This document shows, piece by piece, positions 17,630 through 25,753 of a stretch of DNA of 51,634 nt. The DNA comes from Oxalobacter sp. (GTDB lineage Bacteria > Pseudomonadota > Gammaproteobacteria > Burkholderiales > Burkholderiaceae_D): contig JAHAYL010000023.1 of NCBI GenBank assembly GCA_018384065.1, forward strand, positions 1 to 51,634, given 5' to 3'. The notes beneath the pieces were generated by a model that had not been told where the DNA came from, did not search any database, and was given only the letters and a program-made list of their open reading frames with translations. Each line of letters opens with the position of its first letter. The first letter of the stretch is position 1. Position numbers and translations under genes: made by a program.

Positions 17630-19114
17630 CTAGAGTCCCAGTGATGCCCAGATACCGTCGATTTTCGCTGACACGTCTGGATCCATGGTGATTTTCCGTC
17701 CCCACCGGCGGGTGGTTTCCTCAGGCCATTTATTGGTCGCGTCAATGCCCATCTTGCTGCCCAACCCGCTGACAGGCGATGCGAAATCGAGATAGTCAAT
17801 CGGGGTATTCTCGACGATGACGGTATCCCTTGCAGGATCCACCCGGGTTGAAATTGCCCAGAGGACATCTTCATGGTTACGGATATCGATATCCTCGTCG
17901 ACGACAACAATCATCTTGGTATAGAGGAACTGGCGGAGGAAACTCCAGACACCGAACATCACCCGCCTGGCATGCCCCGGATAGGCTTTCCGGAGCTTGA
18001 TGACTGCCATCCGGTAACTGCATGCTTCAGCCGGTAGATGAAAATCAACGATTTCCGGAAACAGTTTCTGCAGCAACGGGACAAAAACCTCATTCAGCGC
18101 CAACCCCAGCATTGAAGGCTCATCTGGCGGCCGCCCTGTATACGTTGACAGATAGATGGGATCCTGACGCATGGTGATGCGCTCAACGGTCAGGACAGGG
18201 AACCATTCCTGCTCATTGTAATAGCCGGTATGGTCGCCAAAAGGCCCTTCAAGGGCATGCTCATAGCCGCTGGGATGGTTCCCATCAGGCAGGATGCTCC
18301 CTTCCAGAACGATTTCTGCACGGGCAGGCACTGACAGGCCTCCTGAAACGGTATTGACCAGTTCCGTACGTCCGCCCCGCAGCAGTCCTGCAAACTGGTA
18401 TTCCGATATCTCATCAGGTATCGGCATGACAGCCGCCAGCAGGGTTGCGGGATCTGCGCCGATTACAACAGCAACCGGAAACGGCTTCCCGGGATTGGCG
18501 AGCCGATGGTCCCTGAAATCCTGTGCACCGCCACGATGCGGCAGCCAACGCATGATGACCTTATTGCGGTCGATGACCTGCTGACGGTATATCCCCAGGT
18601 TCTGACGTGGTTTGACCGGTCCCCGGGTGACCGTCATCCCCCAGGTAATCAGGGGACCGGCATCGCCCGGCCAGCATTTCTGAACCGGCAGCATAGACAG
18701 GTCAACCTCTCTGCCTGACAGAATGACCTGCTGGCAGAGCCCCTTCTTTTCCATCCTGGGTTTCATATGCCATAAGGATTTGAGCAACGGCATCATATTG
18801 AAATAACCAGACAGCTTCTCTGGCTGCCTGGGTTCCCTGAGGGAAGCCAGGAATTCCCCCATCTGACGGAGGTCAGACAGACCGCCTCCACCCATCGCCA
18901 TCGCAATCCGGTGGATGCTGCCAAACAGGTTGGCCATCACCGGCAGATTATATCCGGCAGGCTGGGTGAAGAGCAGTGCTGGACCGCCTTTTTCCAGTAC
19001 CCTGCGGGAAATTTCGGTCATCTCAAGATCAGGTGAAACCGGTGCACTGACTTCCTGAAGTTCACCGACGGCTTTCAATTTGTCAGCAAAATCCCTCAAA
19101 TCTAGATATGTCAT
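17630..19114 (-). CDS. ubiD: UbiD, 4-hydroxy-3-polyprenylbenzoate decarboxylase
   Basis: UbiD decarboxylates the polyprenylated ring in ubiquinone synthesis using prenylated FMN made by UbiX. The 494-residue protein has the family start [20 protein letters not shown], the central [14 protein letters not shown] with its catalytic Glu, and [26 protein letters not shown] toward the C-terminal domain. The closing stretch [18 protein letters not shown] is typical of UbiD from ubiquinone makers rather than phenolic-acid decarboxylases. No ubi neighbour is visible in this window. Confidence 0.96.
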   Translation of the reverse strand: MTYLDLRDFADKLKAVGELQEVSAPVSPDLEMTEISRRVLEKGGPALLFTQPAGYNLPVMANLFGSIHRIAMAMGGGGLSDLRQMGEFLASLREPRQPEKLSGYFNMMPLLKSLWHMKPRMEKKGLCQQVILSGREVDLSMLPVQKCWPGDAGPLITWGMTVTRGPVKPRQNLGIYRQQVIDRNKVIMRWLPHRGGAQDFRDHRLANPGKPFPVAVVIGADPATLLAAVMPIPDEISEYQFAGLLRGGRTELVNTVSGGLSVPARAEIVLEGSILPDGNHPSGYEHALEGPFGDHTGYYNEQEWFPVLTVERITMRQDPIYLSTYTGRPPDEPSMLGLALNEVFVPLLQKLFPEIVDFHLPAEACSYRMAVIKLRKAYPGHARRVMFGVWSFLRQFLYTKMIVVVDEDIDIRNHEDVLWAISTRVDPARDTVIVENTPIDYLDFASPVSGLGSKMGIDATNKWPEETTRRWGRKITMDPDVSAKIDGIWASLGL

Positions 19115-19541
19115 GTTTTATGTCTCTTTTTTGATACACTATCCCATATCATGTCAAATCAAGACAACCTGTTGATTCTCATGTACTTAACCTGATTATC
19201 CCTCTGCCTGTCATGACAGACCGCCATGAAAAGGACTGCCATCTATTTGACCGGCTATCAAACAATTCCTAAAATGACTTCCAGTGCATGGATAGGAAAT
19301 ACGTCCTGTCCTTTTTTTGTTCTGTGTCTGGCACAGTTTTCATCGAATGCCTTTTCATAAGAACATACTGCGGAGCGCACAGCCAGTGCGTCTGGTTCCA
19401 TAGGAACCAATACCGTCAGTAATCAGGATTTTTACCATCACTGAAGGCTGGAATCCAGTCCCAGATGGTTTCTGTACGGATTATAAATAAACTGTATGGC
19501 GATTCCCAGCAACAGCCATCCAGTGGATTTTTGGAGATTTT
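19115..19541. other. 427-bp gene-free divergent region between ubiD and the lytic transglycosylase
   Basis: No credible protein-coding frame is present. It holds a good plus-strand intrinsic terminator at 19290-19318 with no annotated gene in front of it. A palindrome CTGTCATGACAG is at 19208-19219. A perfect inverted repeat TGGTTCC-ATA-GGAACCA is at 19393-19409. TATAAA at 19482-19487, about 55 bases before the transglycosylase start, could be its -10, but its -35 is poor. See the findings for the small-RNA or leader idea. Confidence 0.6.
19290..19318 (+). terminator. Orphan intrinsic terminator upstream of the transglycosylase gene
   Basis: GGATAGGA (19290-19297) pairs with TCCTGTCC (19304-19311), with one T-G wobble and a 6-nt loop. 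It is followed at once by seven T. The polarity is plus, yet the only gene to the left, ubiD, runs on minus. It therefore ends either a small RNA or an attenuated leader of the downstream gene. Confidence 0.7.
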
Positions 19542-20237
19542 GTGTTTAACCGATTTTTAAAACATCTTACAGCCCGTTCCCGGGCTGTCCGGCAGTCAAA
19601 GGCCGCTTGGGCACTCGCAGTCTTGGTATCTGCCGCCGCAGCCTTGGCATCTGTATCCATCAATGGTTCTCATAAAGACAGTTTTTCTGTCATTCCCCAG
19701 GCTCAGGCAGCTGAAGCGCTTCCTCAGGCCCTCAAGGAATCCCCAGCAGCCCAAGCCCCTCAGATTGAACCGATGAATGAAGACGATGCTTCATTCTCCC
19801 TGGCGGAAGTCAGGCAGAAAAAGCGGCTGACGGAATGGATTGCAAGCCACTACCGTATCCCCAGCAAAAATTCCGACCTGTTTGTGACAACAGCTTACAA
19901 AGCCGCCTTTGAACTGGGTCTGGACCCCCATCTGATCCTGGCAATCATGGCGGTTGAATCCCGTTTCCAGCCCAATGCCCGTGGTGCCGGTGGTGCGAAT
20001 GGCCTGATGCAGGTGGTCACCCATATCCATACCCGCCGTTTCCAGCCTTATGGCGGTGTGAAGATGGCGATGGATCCTGTCGTCAACATCAAGGTCGGTG
20101 CGAAGCTCCTGAAAGACCTGATCAAACAGCGTGGTTCCGTCCAAGGCGGAGTCAGTGCCTATGCCGGTGGCAATGGCGGCTACAACTCCAAGGTCATGGT
20201 CCAGTACCGCAAGATGAAATCGGTTGCCGGCAGCTGA
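19542..20237 (+). CDS. Lytic transglycosylase with SLT domain, membrane anchored
   Basis: The 231-residue protein has an N-terminal basic stretch and hydrophobic segment (about 20-40), a signal anchor or uncleaved signal. An Ala/Pro-rich spacer follows. The SLT domain at about 115-231 has the catalytic Glu139 in LAIMAVESRF, followed by GGANGLMQV and the VNIKVGAKLLKDLI and VSAYAGGNGGY motifs of family 1 lytic transglycosylases. Such enzymes cut glycan strands to anhydro-MurNAc ends in the periplasm. The start is GTG at 19542 with GGAG 5 bases ahead. It is monocistronic, with a terminator after it. Confidence 0.88.
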   Translation: MFNRFLKHLTARSRAVRQSKAAWALAVLVSAAAALASVSINGSHKDSFSVIPQAQAAEALPQALKESPAAQAPQIEPMNEDDASFSLAEVRQKKRLTEWIASHYRIPSKNSDLFVTTAYKAAFELGLDPHLILAIMAVESRFQPNARGAGGANGLMQVVTHIHTRRFQPYGGVKMAMDPVVNIKVGAKLLKDLIKQRGSVQGGVSAYAGGNGGYNSKVMVQYRKMKSVAGS

Positions 20238-20259
20238 TTCCGGACCCCATACATCGACA

Positions 20260-20293
20260 AAGGGCAACCACCAGCAAGGCAGTTGCCCTTTTT
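20260..20293 (+). terminator. Terminator between the transglycosylase and priA (convergent)
   Basis: AAGGGCAAC (20260-20268) pairs perfectly with GTTGCCCTT (20282-20290) over 13 nt, followed by TTT. It lies between two converging genes. The T run favours the plus-strand gene, but the stem may also stop priA transcripts. Confidence 0.8.
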
Positions 20294-22317
20294 CATATAC
20301 TCAACGGATCGATTTCAACCTGCCATTTCACAGATGTCTTCAACCCCTTCAGTTTGGGCAGCCAATCTGACAGCACACCTTGCAACGCCGGTCTTGAAGC
20401 AGACTCAAGCAGAAGCTGCGCCCTTTCAACGTTGGCAACCCGCATGACCGCCATCGGAATGGCATCACTGACTGTAATGCCCTGCTGACGGTCAATCAGT
20501 CCTTTTGCGCCTTGCAGGAATGCCATTGCCTTATCGATGCTTTTTGCCTCTGCCGTCAACAATGCCTGATAACCGAATGGCGGAAAACCCGCAATCCGGC
20601 GTTCTTCCATCAATTCACCGACATAAGCGTCATAGCGGCGCTGGCACATCGCCTGGTACAGCGGATGACCAGGATAACGGGTCTGGATCATCACCTGCGC
20701 TGGATTGGCATCCGGACCGGCAACACTACGCCCCGCCCTGCCTGCAACCTGCATCAGTTGCGAGAAAAGCCTTTCCCCCGCCCGGTAATCATGGGAAAAG
20801 AGGGCTGTATCCGGATCAAGCACCCCGACAAGTGTCAGGTTCTGGAAATCATGTCCCTTGGCAACCATCTGAGTGCCGATGACAATATCCACTTTCCCCT
20901 GGTAAATATCTTCCAAAGCTTTCTGAAGGGAACCTTTACGGCTGGTGGAATCGGCATCGATCCGCAGGACACGCGCTTCAGGGAACTGCTGCCTGATGTT
21001 TTCCTCAATCCGCTGGGTACCACGTCCCAACGCCTGAAGGTCTAGGTTTCCACAATCCGGACAGTGCCTTGGGACAATCCGTGCCAGTCCACAGTGATGG
21101 CAACGGAGCAACCTGCCGGCCTTATGGTAAACCATATAGGCGGAGCATCGATGGCACTGGCTCACCCAACCACAGGCATTGCAGGTGATGACCGGTGCAA
21201 AGCCCCGCCGGTTCAGGAAAAGCAGGGAAACCTCGCCCTTCGCAAGCCTTCTGCGGACCGCCTCCACCAATGGTTGGGTCAAACCATCCACTATTGGCTC
21301 CTTGGATGTGTCAATCAGGGAAACGGCTGGATAGGAGGCGTGCTCCATCGCCCTTTCAGGCAATGCCATCTGCCGGTACCTGCCCGTCTGCACATGATGC
21401 CAGCTCTCAAGGGAAGGCGTTGCCGAACCCAGCACAACAGGGATTTTCAGGTAATTCGCCCGCCATACAGACAGGTCACGGGCAGAATAGCGGAGCCCTT
21501 CCTGCTGCTTGTAGGAAGGGGCATGCTCTTCATCGACAACAATCAATGCCAGATTCGGAGCAGGCACCATCACCGAAAGCCGCGTACCCAGGATGATGCG
21601 CGCTGTACCTGTCACGGCAGCCAGCCAGTTCCGGAGACGCTGCCCCTCAGAAAGCCGGCTGTGCAGCACGGCAATATCCTCTGCGGGGAAACGTGCCCGG
21701 ACCCTGGCCTCCAGCTGGGGGGTCAGGTTGATTTCAGGCACCATCAACAGGACCTGTGCATCAGGTGATTGACGGAGTTTTTCCGCAACTGCCCTGAGAT
21801 AGACCTCAGTCTTGCCACTGCCTGTGACACCATAAAGCAGCACAGGGAAAAAACCCTCTGCATGAAGGATGGTTTCGACAGCCTGCTGCTGGCTGGCATT
21901 GAGCACTGGCATATCAACCGGAACAGGGGATTCTTTCTTCTGTTCCTGCGCCAAGGCAGCCAACGCCTTGCCAATGGCTTTCTGTTTGCCCTGCCGGACC
22001 ATTTTCGGCAGGACACTCAAAGCCACTTCCCCCAAAGTCCGATGATAATAGGATGCAGCAAAACGGCACAGATCCAACCAGGCTTTGCCCAATGGCGGGA
22101 TTTCCTGGAAGCAGTACCCGGCATCTTTCAGGTTTTCAGGCGGAACATCACTGGCATCACCGGTACCGACCACCAGACCGACCGCTGTCCGCCTACCAAA
22201 AGGCACCGTGACAAGCTGCCCGACCAACGGCATGCCTTCCCCACCGCTTGATGGCTGATAACGGTAATCAAAATATTTGTCAATGGGTGCATCAAGCACA
22301 ACCTGGACAATATGCAT
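20293..22317 (-). CDS. priA: Primosomal protein N' (replication restart helicase PriA)
   Basis: PriA recognises stalled forks and reloads the replisome. The 674-residue protein has the N-terminal DNA-binding domain, Walker A GVTGSGKT (163-170), DEEH (262-265), a zinc-binding insert with paired Cys (CNACGW, CHRCSAY, CHHCG, CPDCG) and the C-terminal helicase lobe (GTQMVAKGHDF, QVAGRAGR). I chose the ATG at 22317 (MHIVQVVLDAP) because AGG lies 9 bases upstream; in-frame starts at 22323 and 22326 (TTG) are too close to it. DnaA-box-like sites overlap its probable promoter. Confidence 0.95.
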   Translation of the reverse strand: MHIVQVVLDAPIDKYFDYRYQPSSGGEGMPLVGQLVTVPFGRRTAVGLVVGTGDASDVPPENLKDAGYCFQEIPPLGKAWLDLCRFAASYYHRTLGEVALSVLPKMVRQGKQKAIGKALAALAQEQKKESPVPVDMPVLNASQQQAVETILHAEGFFPVLLYGVTGSGKTEVYLRAVAEKLRQSPDAQVLLMVPEINLTPQLEARVRARFPAEDIAVLHSRLSEGQRLRNWLAAVTGTARIILGTRLSVMVPAPNLALIVVDEEHAPSYKQQEGLRYSARDLSVWRANYLKIPVVLGSATPSLESWHHVQTGRYRQMALPERAMEHASYPAVSLIDTSKEPIVDGLTQPLVEAVRRRLAKGEVSLLFLNRRGFAPVITCNACGWVSQCHRCSAYMVYHKAGRLLRCHHCGLARIVPRHCPDCGNLDLQALGRGTQRIEENIRQQFPEARVLRIDADSTSRKGSLQKALEDIYQGKVDIVIGTQMVAKGHDFQNLTLVGVLDPDTALFSHDYRAGERLFSQLMQVAGRAGRSVAGPDANPAQVMIQTRYPGHPLYQAMCQRRYDAYVGELMEERRIAGFPPFGYQALLTAEAKSIDKAMAFLQGAKGLIDRQQGITVSDAIPMAVMRVANVERAQLLLESASRPALQGVLSDWLPKLKGLKTSVKWQVEIDPLSI

Positions 22318-22365
22318 CGGCATCAACCTAGAATGATTTCCAAAAACCGTTGTTAGATATTGATT

Positions 22366-22393
22366 TTTATAATGCTTTTAAGCTATCCACCAA
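22366..22393 (-). promoter_or_regulatory. Probable priA promoter
   Basis: On the minus strand TTGGTG (22388-22393), a 16-bp spacer and TATAAA (22366-22371). The -10 is good and the -35 modest, which would suit an activated or repressed promoter. The predicted leader is about 40 nt to the chosen ATG. Confidence 0.45.
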
Positions 22394-22417
22394 TTTTGTG
22401 GATAACTCTGTGGAAAA
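22383..22417. promoter_or_regulatory. Cluster of DnaA-box-like 9-mers at the priA promoter
   Basis: The minus strand has TTATCCACA (22397-22405), a perfect DnaA box, and TTTTCCACA (22409-22417), an accepted variant, 12 bp apart. On plus, CTATCCACC (22383-22391) is a two-mismatch copy that overlaps the -35. TATCCAC (22384-22390) and GTGGATA (22398-22404) also form a perfect dyad with a 7-bp gap, so a different dimeric regulator is an alternative reading. Confidence 0.55.
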
Positions 22418-22645
22418 ACAGAGGTTGACAAGGCTGGAACCTAGCGGCAATGCGGTTTCCAACAGATTGCCTATCAAAAAAGCAGAAAAATTATCCATTT
22501 AAAATCAATATATTATAAAAAAGCTTTTTTCTCCTGAAAAATTTTCAGACCTTGGTGCCAACAAAATGCCGGATGTTGGGTATTTTTAACAGGAAACAGC
22601 CCTTGAACCTCAGGAAAACGCTGTCCAAACCTTTTCCCGGCGGCA

Positions 22646-23986
22646 TCACCGCTGTTTCGGCAACAATAGCCAGACCTTCAGCTTCTGCTTCATCTTGCCA
22701 GCCATCGAGCCAGCGCCATTGCCCCAACCCCAGAAAAAATCTGCCCGTACAGGCCCTGCGATGGCACCACCTGTATCCTGTGCCATCACCAGCCTCCTCA
22801 AAGGAACTTTTGAATTCGGCATGGTGGTATCCAGGAAAACCGGCGTTCCCATCGGGACATACTTCCGGTCAACAGCAATAGAGCGCCCTGGGGTGAGAGG
22901 CACCCCCTGTGACCCTTTTGGCCCCTCGTTGGGATCCGTCAGCTTCTCTTCACGGAAAAAGACATAACTTGGATTGGCATCCAAGACTTCCCGAAGGCGG
23001 TTTGGATGCTTACGCACCCATTGCTTGATCTGCTGGGCTGAAGCCTGCCCGGGTTTCAGTTCCCCTTTATCCAGCAGGTACCGTCCAATGGAACGGTAAG
23101 GCCTGCCGTTCTGATTGGCATATGCCAGCCTGACAGTGGACTTGGATTCCGGCAGATAGACACGCCCCGACCCCTGGATTTCCAGGAAGAAGGCATCAAT
23201 GACATCGTCCACCCAGAGGATTTCCTGCCCCTTCAGCTTGCCGGATTTTTCCAACTGCCCCCTGGTTTCATAGGGTACTACCTTCTTTGCCGCCTGCATC
23301 CCGGTATAATCCACGGTTCCCGGTGCTGCAAAAGGCACAACTTTCCTGCCATCCAGCCGTCCCCATAATGACAGACCCGCCAGTTTTGGATAGGCATCAA
23401 GCAGATCCAGCTGCAACAGGCCGCTGACCGGTTCCGAGGCACCATCAGCCTTCACCCTGTTGTCCTCAAGGTGTCCTCTCAGCCGCATCCCTTTCAGCTG
23501 CGGATAGACACTGGTGAAATCAATTTCCAGCAAGTCCCTGGGTTCCCGGTACAAGGCTGTCTGATATGCGCCCTGCTTCCGGTAACTTCCCCTCAGGACA
23601 GGTTCATAGTAACCCGTTGCCAGACCTGTATCAGAACCGCTGTCAGTCATGATGCTGTAAGGGTCAAACCATTCTTCAAAAAACGTCCTGACTGCGTCGG
23701 AATCCCTGCCATCCACATCCGCTGCAGCGGCACAGACCGGTTTCCATTCAGGCAATCCTGCATTGGCACGGCAGGACTGCCTGAACGCCGGCCAGACCTG
23801 CTTGATGTCATCGTCTTTCCACCCCGGCAGTTCAGAGAAACTGACCTGCCGCTGATGGCGCACAACCTGCGAGTCAGGCAGTTTGACATCGTCTGTCTGC
23901 CCTGGCATGAAAGGGGCCGTTGTACAGGCACTCAACAGTACCGTGCCGGCAAGGGCGGCAACAGCAAGATAACGGCGGTATTGCAT
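22646..23986 (-). CDS. mltA: Membrane-bound lytic murein transglycosylase A
   Basis: MltA is an outer-membrane lipoprotein that cleaves peptidoglycan. The 446-residue protein starts with a lipoprotein signal with lipobox VLLSAC (Cys21). It has the MltA barrel domain (LATGYYEPVLRGS, GQLEKSGKLKGQEILWVDD) and the C-terminal 3D domain with catalytic Asp in MAQDTGGAIAGPVRADFFWG. The ATG at 23986 is chosen because GGAAAG lies 4 bases before it and the signal sequence then begins correctly; the upstream open frame is non-homologous. It is divergent from rpe. Confidence 0.95.
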   Translation of the reverse strand: MQYRRYLAVAALAGTVLLSACTTAPFMPGQTDDVKLPDSQVVRHQRQVSFSELPGWKDDDIKQVWPAFRQSCRANAGLPEWKPVCAAAADVDGRDSDAVRTFFEEWFDPYSIMTDSGSDTGLATGYYEPVLRGSYRKQGAYQTALYREPRDLLEIDFTSVYPQLKGMRLRGHLEDNRVKADGASEPVSGLLQLDLLDAYPKLAGLSLWGRLDGRKVVPFAAPGTVDYTGMQAAKKVVPYETRGQLEKSGKLKGQEILWVDDVIDAFFLEIQGSGRVYLPESKSTVRLAYANQNGRPYRSIGRYLLDKGELKPGQASAQQIKQWVRKHPNRLREVLDANPSYVFFREEKLTDPNEGPKGSQGVPLTPGRSIAVDRKYVPMGTPVFLDTTMPNSKVPLRRLVMAQDTGGAIAGPVRADFFWGWGNGAGSMAGKMKQKLKVWLLLPKQR

Positions 23987-24023
23987 ATGTCTTTCCAATC
24001 TTTTCCTTATCGGTAAACCGTTT

Positions 24024-24039
24024 CCCTGCGCCCGCAGGG
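24024..24039. repeat. Perfect GC-rich inverted repeat in the mltA-rpe divergent region
   Basis: CCCTGCG (24024-24030) and CGCAGGG (24033-24039) form a perfect dyad with a 2-bp gap, 38 bases upstream of the mltA start. There is no T run on either side, so it is more likely an operator or leader stem than a terminator. Nothing identifies a binding protein. Confidence 0.4.
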
Positions 24040-24218
24040 CGGTTCCACCGCTATCATAATGCATTCACACCCATCATTCCGTAATATCTGTGGATTTTCA
24101 TCAGGGAAAAAAGACTGACGGCCAGATTGGTGCCTATGCATGAAAAGAAAGGTACGGCATGCAACAGGCATACATCTCGGTATAAAATGGGAGAAACTGT
24201 TTTCCTGCCCTATGAACC

Positions 24219-24887
24219 ATGACCAGATACCTGATTGCACCCAGCATCCTCTCTGCTGATTTTGCCCAGTTGGGCAATGAAGTACGCGATGTCATCGCCG
24301 CAGGCGCAGACATCATCCATTTTGATGTCATGGACAACCACTATGTGCCGAACCTGACTGTTGGCCCAATGGTCTGTTCCGCCATCCGTCCATTGGTCAA
24401 GGTTCCGATTGACGTACACCTGATGGTCAAACCGGTTGACAGCATGGTCACGGCTTTTGCCAAGGCGGGAGCGGACATCATCTCTTTCCATGTGGAGGCT
24501 TCTAAACATATCGACAGGACACTGCAGCTGATCCACAGCCATGGCTGCAAGGCAGGCCTGGTCTTCAACCCTGCAACACCACTGTCATGCCTTGAACACG
24601 TCATCGACAGGCTAGACCTGATTTTAATCATGTCGGTGAACCCAGGTTTCGGTGGCCAGTCATTCATTCCCAATGCCCTGAAAAAAATCGAGACTGTCCG
24701 GAAAATGATTGATGCATCCGGCAGGGAAATCCTGCTGGAAGTGGATGGCGGCATCAAGACAGACAATATCGCCGTTGTTGCCAAGGCAGGCGCTGATACC
24801 TTTGTCTCGGGATCCGCCATCTTCAACAGCCCTGACTATGCCGCCACCATCAAAGCGATGCGGGCACAGCTTGAGACTGTCCGCTGA
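24219..24887 (+). CDS. rpe: Ribulose-phosphate 3-epimerase
   Basis: Rpe interconverts ribulose 5-phosphate and xylulose 5-phosphate. The 222-residue TIM barrel shows APSILSADF, the metal motif [29 protein letters not shown] and EVDGGI, all family signatures with intact metal and catalytic Asp/His residues. TATAAA about 20-25 bases upstream is a likely -10. It heads rpe-gph-trpE, a linkage common in proteobacteria. Confidence 0.97.
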   Translation: MTRYLIAPSILSADFAQLGNEVRDVIAAGADIIHFDVMDNHYVPNLTVGPMVCSAIRPLVKVPIDVHLMVKPVDSMVTAFAKAGADIISFHVEASKHIDRTLQLIHSHGCKAGLVFNPATPLSCLEHVIDRLDLILIMSVNPGFGGQSFIPNALKKIETVRKMIDASGREILLEVDGGIKTDNIAVVAKAGADTFVSGSAIFNSPDYAATIKAMRAQLETVR

Positions 24888-24902
24888 CCCCTGTTCCTAT
24901 GG

Positions 24903-25589
24903 ATGCCAACCATTATGCAGCCCCTGAATGATATCCACGCCGTCATCCTGGACCTTGATGGCACCTTGATTGATTCGGTTCCTGACCTTGATGCGGCACT
25001 GAATGGCATGCTCCAGGACATGTCCCTGCCTGCCATTGACGAGGCCTCCATCCGGATGTTTGTCGGTCGGGGTACCCCGCATCTGGTGAAAAGCACCATT
25101 TCCGTTTACCTGGACGGACAGGAAGCGGCAAAGTCCCTGGATGAAGCCCTGACGCTGTTCTATAAACATTACCGCACCGTCAACGGGGAACACAGCCATA
25201 TGTACCCCAATGTACGGGAAGGGTTGGAACGGATGGTGGAAAAAGGCCTGAAAATCGCCTGTGTCACGAACAAACCTTCTGTCTTCACTGAGCCTTTGCT
25301 GGCAAAGAACGGCATCTATCCGTTTTTTGATGTCATCTACTGTGCCGATTCCTTTCCAAGAAAGAAACCGGATCCTTTCCCTATGGTGATGGCCTGCCGG
25401 AAATTCCAGCTGCTGCCCAAACAGGTTGTAGCAATCGGTGACTCAGAGAATGATGCAAAAGCCGCAAGGGCTGCAGGATGTTCCCTATTCATGGTGCCTT
25501 ATGGTTATAATTACGGCATCCCTGTAGAAAATCAGCAACCTGATGCAGTTGTTGCTGACCTGTTGCAGGCGATGGATCTTATTTCGTGA
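24903..25589 (+). CDS. gph: Phosphoglycolate phosphatase (HAD family)
   Basis: Gph removes 2-phosphoglycolate formed in DNA repair and oxygenase side reactions. The 228-residue protein has the HAD motifs: DLDGTLIDS (nucleophile Asp17, acid Asp19), the threonine motif at CVTNKP, and KKPDPFPM with GDSENDAKAA. The helical cap lies at about 25-95. The ATG at 24903 is used; an ATG at 24915 is also possible. It lies 15 bases after rpe. The trp leader begins 10 bases after its stop codon. Confidence 0.93.
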   Translation: MPTIMQPLNDIHAVILDLDGTLIDSVPDLDAALNGMLQDMSLPAIDEASIRMFVGRGTPHLVKSTISVYLDGQEAAKSLDEALTLFYKHYRTVNGEHSHMYPNVREGLERMVEKGLKIACVTNKPSVFTEPLLAKNGIYPFFDVIYCADSFPRKKPDPFPMVMACRKFQLLPKQVVAIGDSENDAKAARAAGCSLFMVPYGYNYGIPVENQQPDAVVADLLQAMDLIS

Positions 25590-25599
25590 GGCATCTTTT

Positions 25600-25677
25600 A
25601 TGTTTCTCCCCAAAAAAACGGTTTACGCACAGTCCAACCTGATTTCAGGCGGGTTGTGGCGACGCTGGCAGCATTGA
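25600..25677 (+). CDS. trpL: Putative Trp-rich leader peptide of trpE
   Basis: A 25-residue frame begins at ATG 25600 with GAGG 9 bases upstream and ends ..GGLWRRWQH-stop at 25677. Two Trp codons (25657-25659 and 25666-25668) lie near the end, the layout of trp attenuator peptides. A hairpin covers the second Trp codon and the stop (25660-25668 with 25680-25690). It is too short to be found by length filters. I infer that it senses charged tRNA-Trp. Confidence 0.6.
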   Translation: MFLPKKTVYAQSNLISGGLWRRWQH

Positions 25678-25746
25678 TACCAGCCCGTCGGCCCACGGCG
25701 CGCACTTTATCCGTTTTTTTGACTGTTTCCGTTTTACGGAAAGGAG
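25660..25746 (+). promoter_or_regulatory. trpE leader: alternative hairpins, T7 run and SD-proximal stem
   Basis: The elements are as follows. CGAC-GCTGG (25660-25668) pairs with CCAGC-(CC)-GTCG (25680-25690). A seven-T run lies at 25714-25720, preceded only by a weak ACGG/CCGT stem. A perfect hairpin TTTCCGT-TTT-ACGGAAA (25726-25742) overlaps the first bases of the Shine-Dalgarno AAGGAG (25741-25746). The T run with its CCG is also fully complementary to AAAAAAACGG in the leader ORF (25612-25621). The terminator half of a classical attenuator is not convincing, so control may act at translation. Confidence 0.45.
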
Positions 25747-25753
25747 AAATCCC

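Larger units (their letters stand above)
22318..22645. other. 328-bp intergenic region upstream of priA, AT-rich with DnaA-box-like sites
   Basis: There is no coding frame. It contains the probable priA promoter and a cluster of DnaA-type 9-mers (22383-22417). A more distant partial match TTATCCATT is at 22491-22499. AT-rich sequence lies at 22490-22530, including the palindrome AAAAAAGCTTTTTT. A small hairpin CTGAAAA-A-TTTTCAG at 22534-22548 may help end the mltA transcript, though it lacks a GC stem. Confidence 0.6.

Noticed and set aside
19131-19157. ubiD promoter TTGACA...TATCAA on minus
   Set aside because: The spacer is only 15 bp and transcription would start inside the ribosome-binding site, so it is not credible as drawn.
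22327-22545. Chromosomal replication origin (DnaA boxes plus AT-rich stretch)
   Set aside because: Only one perfect and one variant box are present, there is no dnaA/dnaN/gyrB/parAB nearby, and the ribosomal cluster would be head-on to replication from here. Kept as a promoter-associated DnaA-box cluster.
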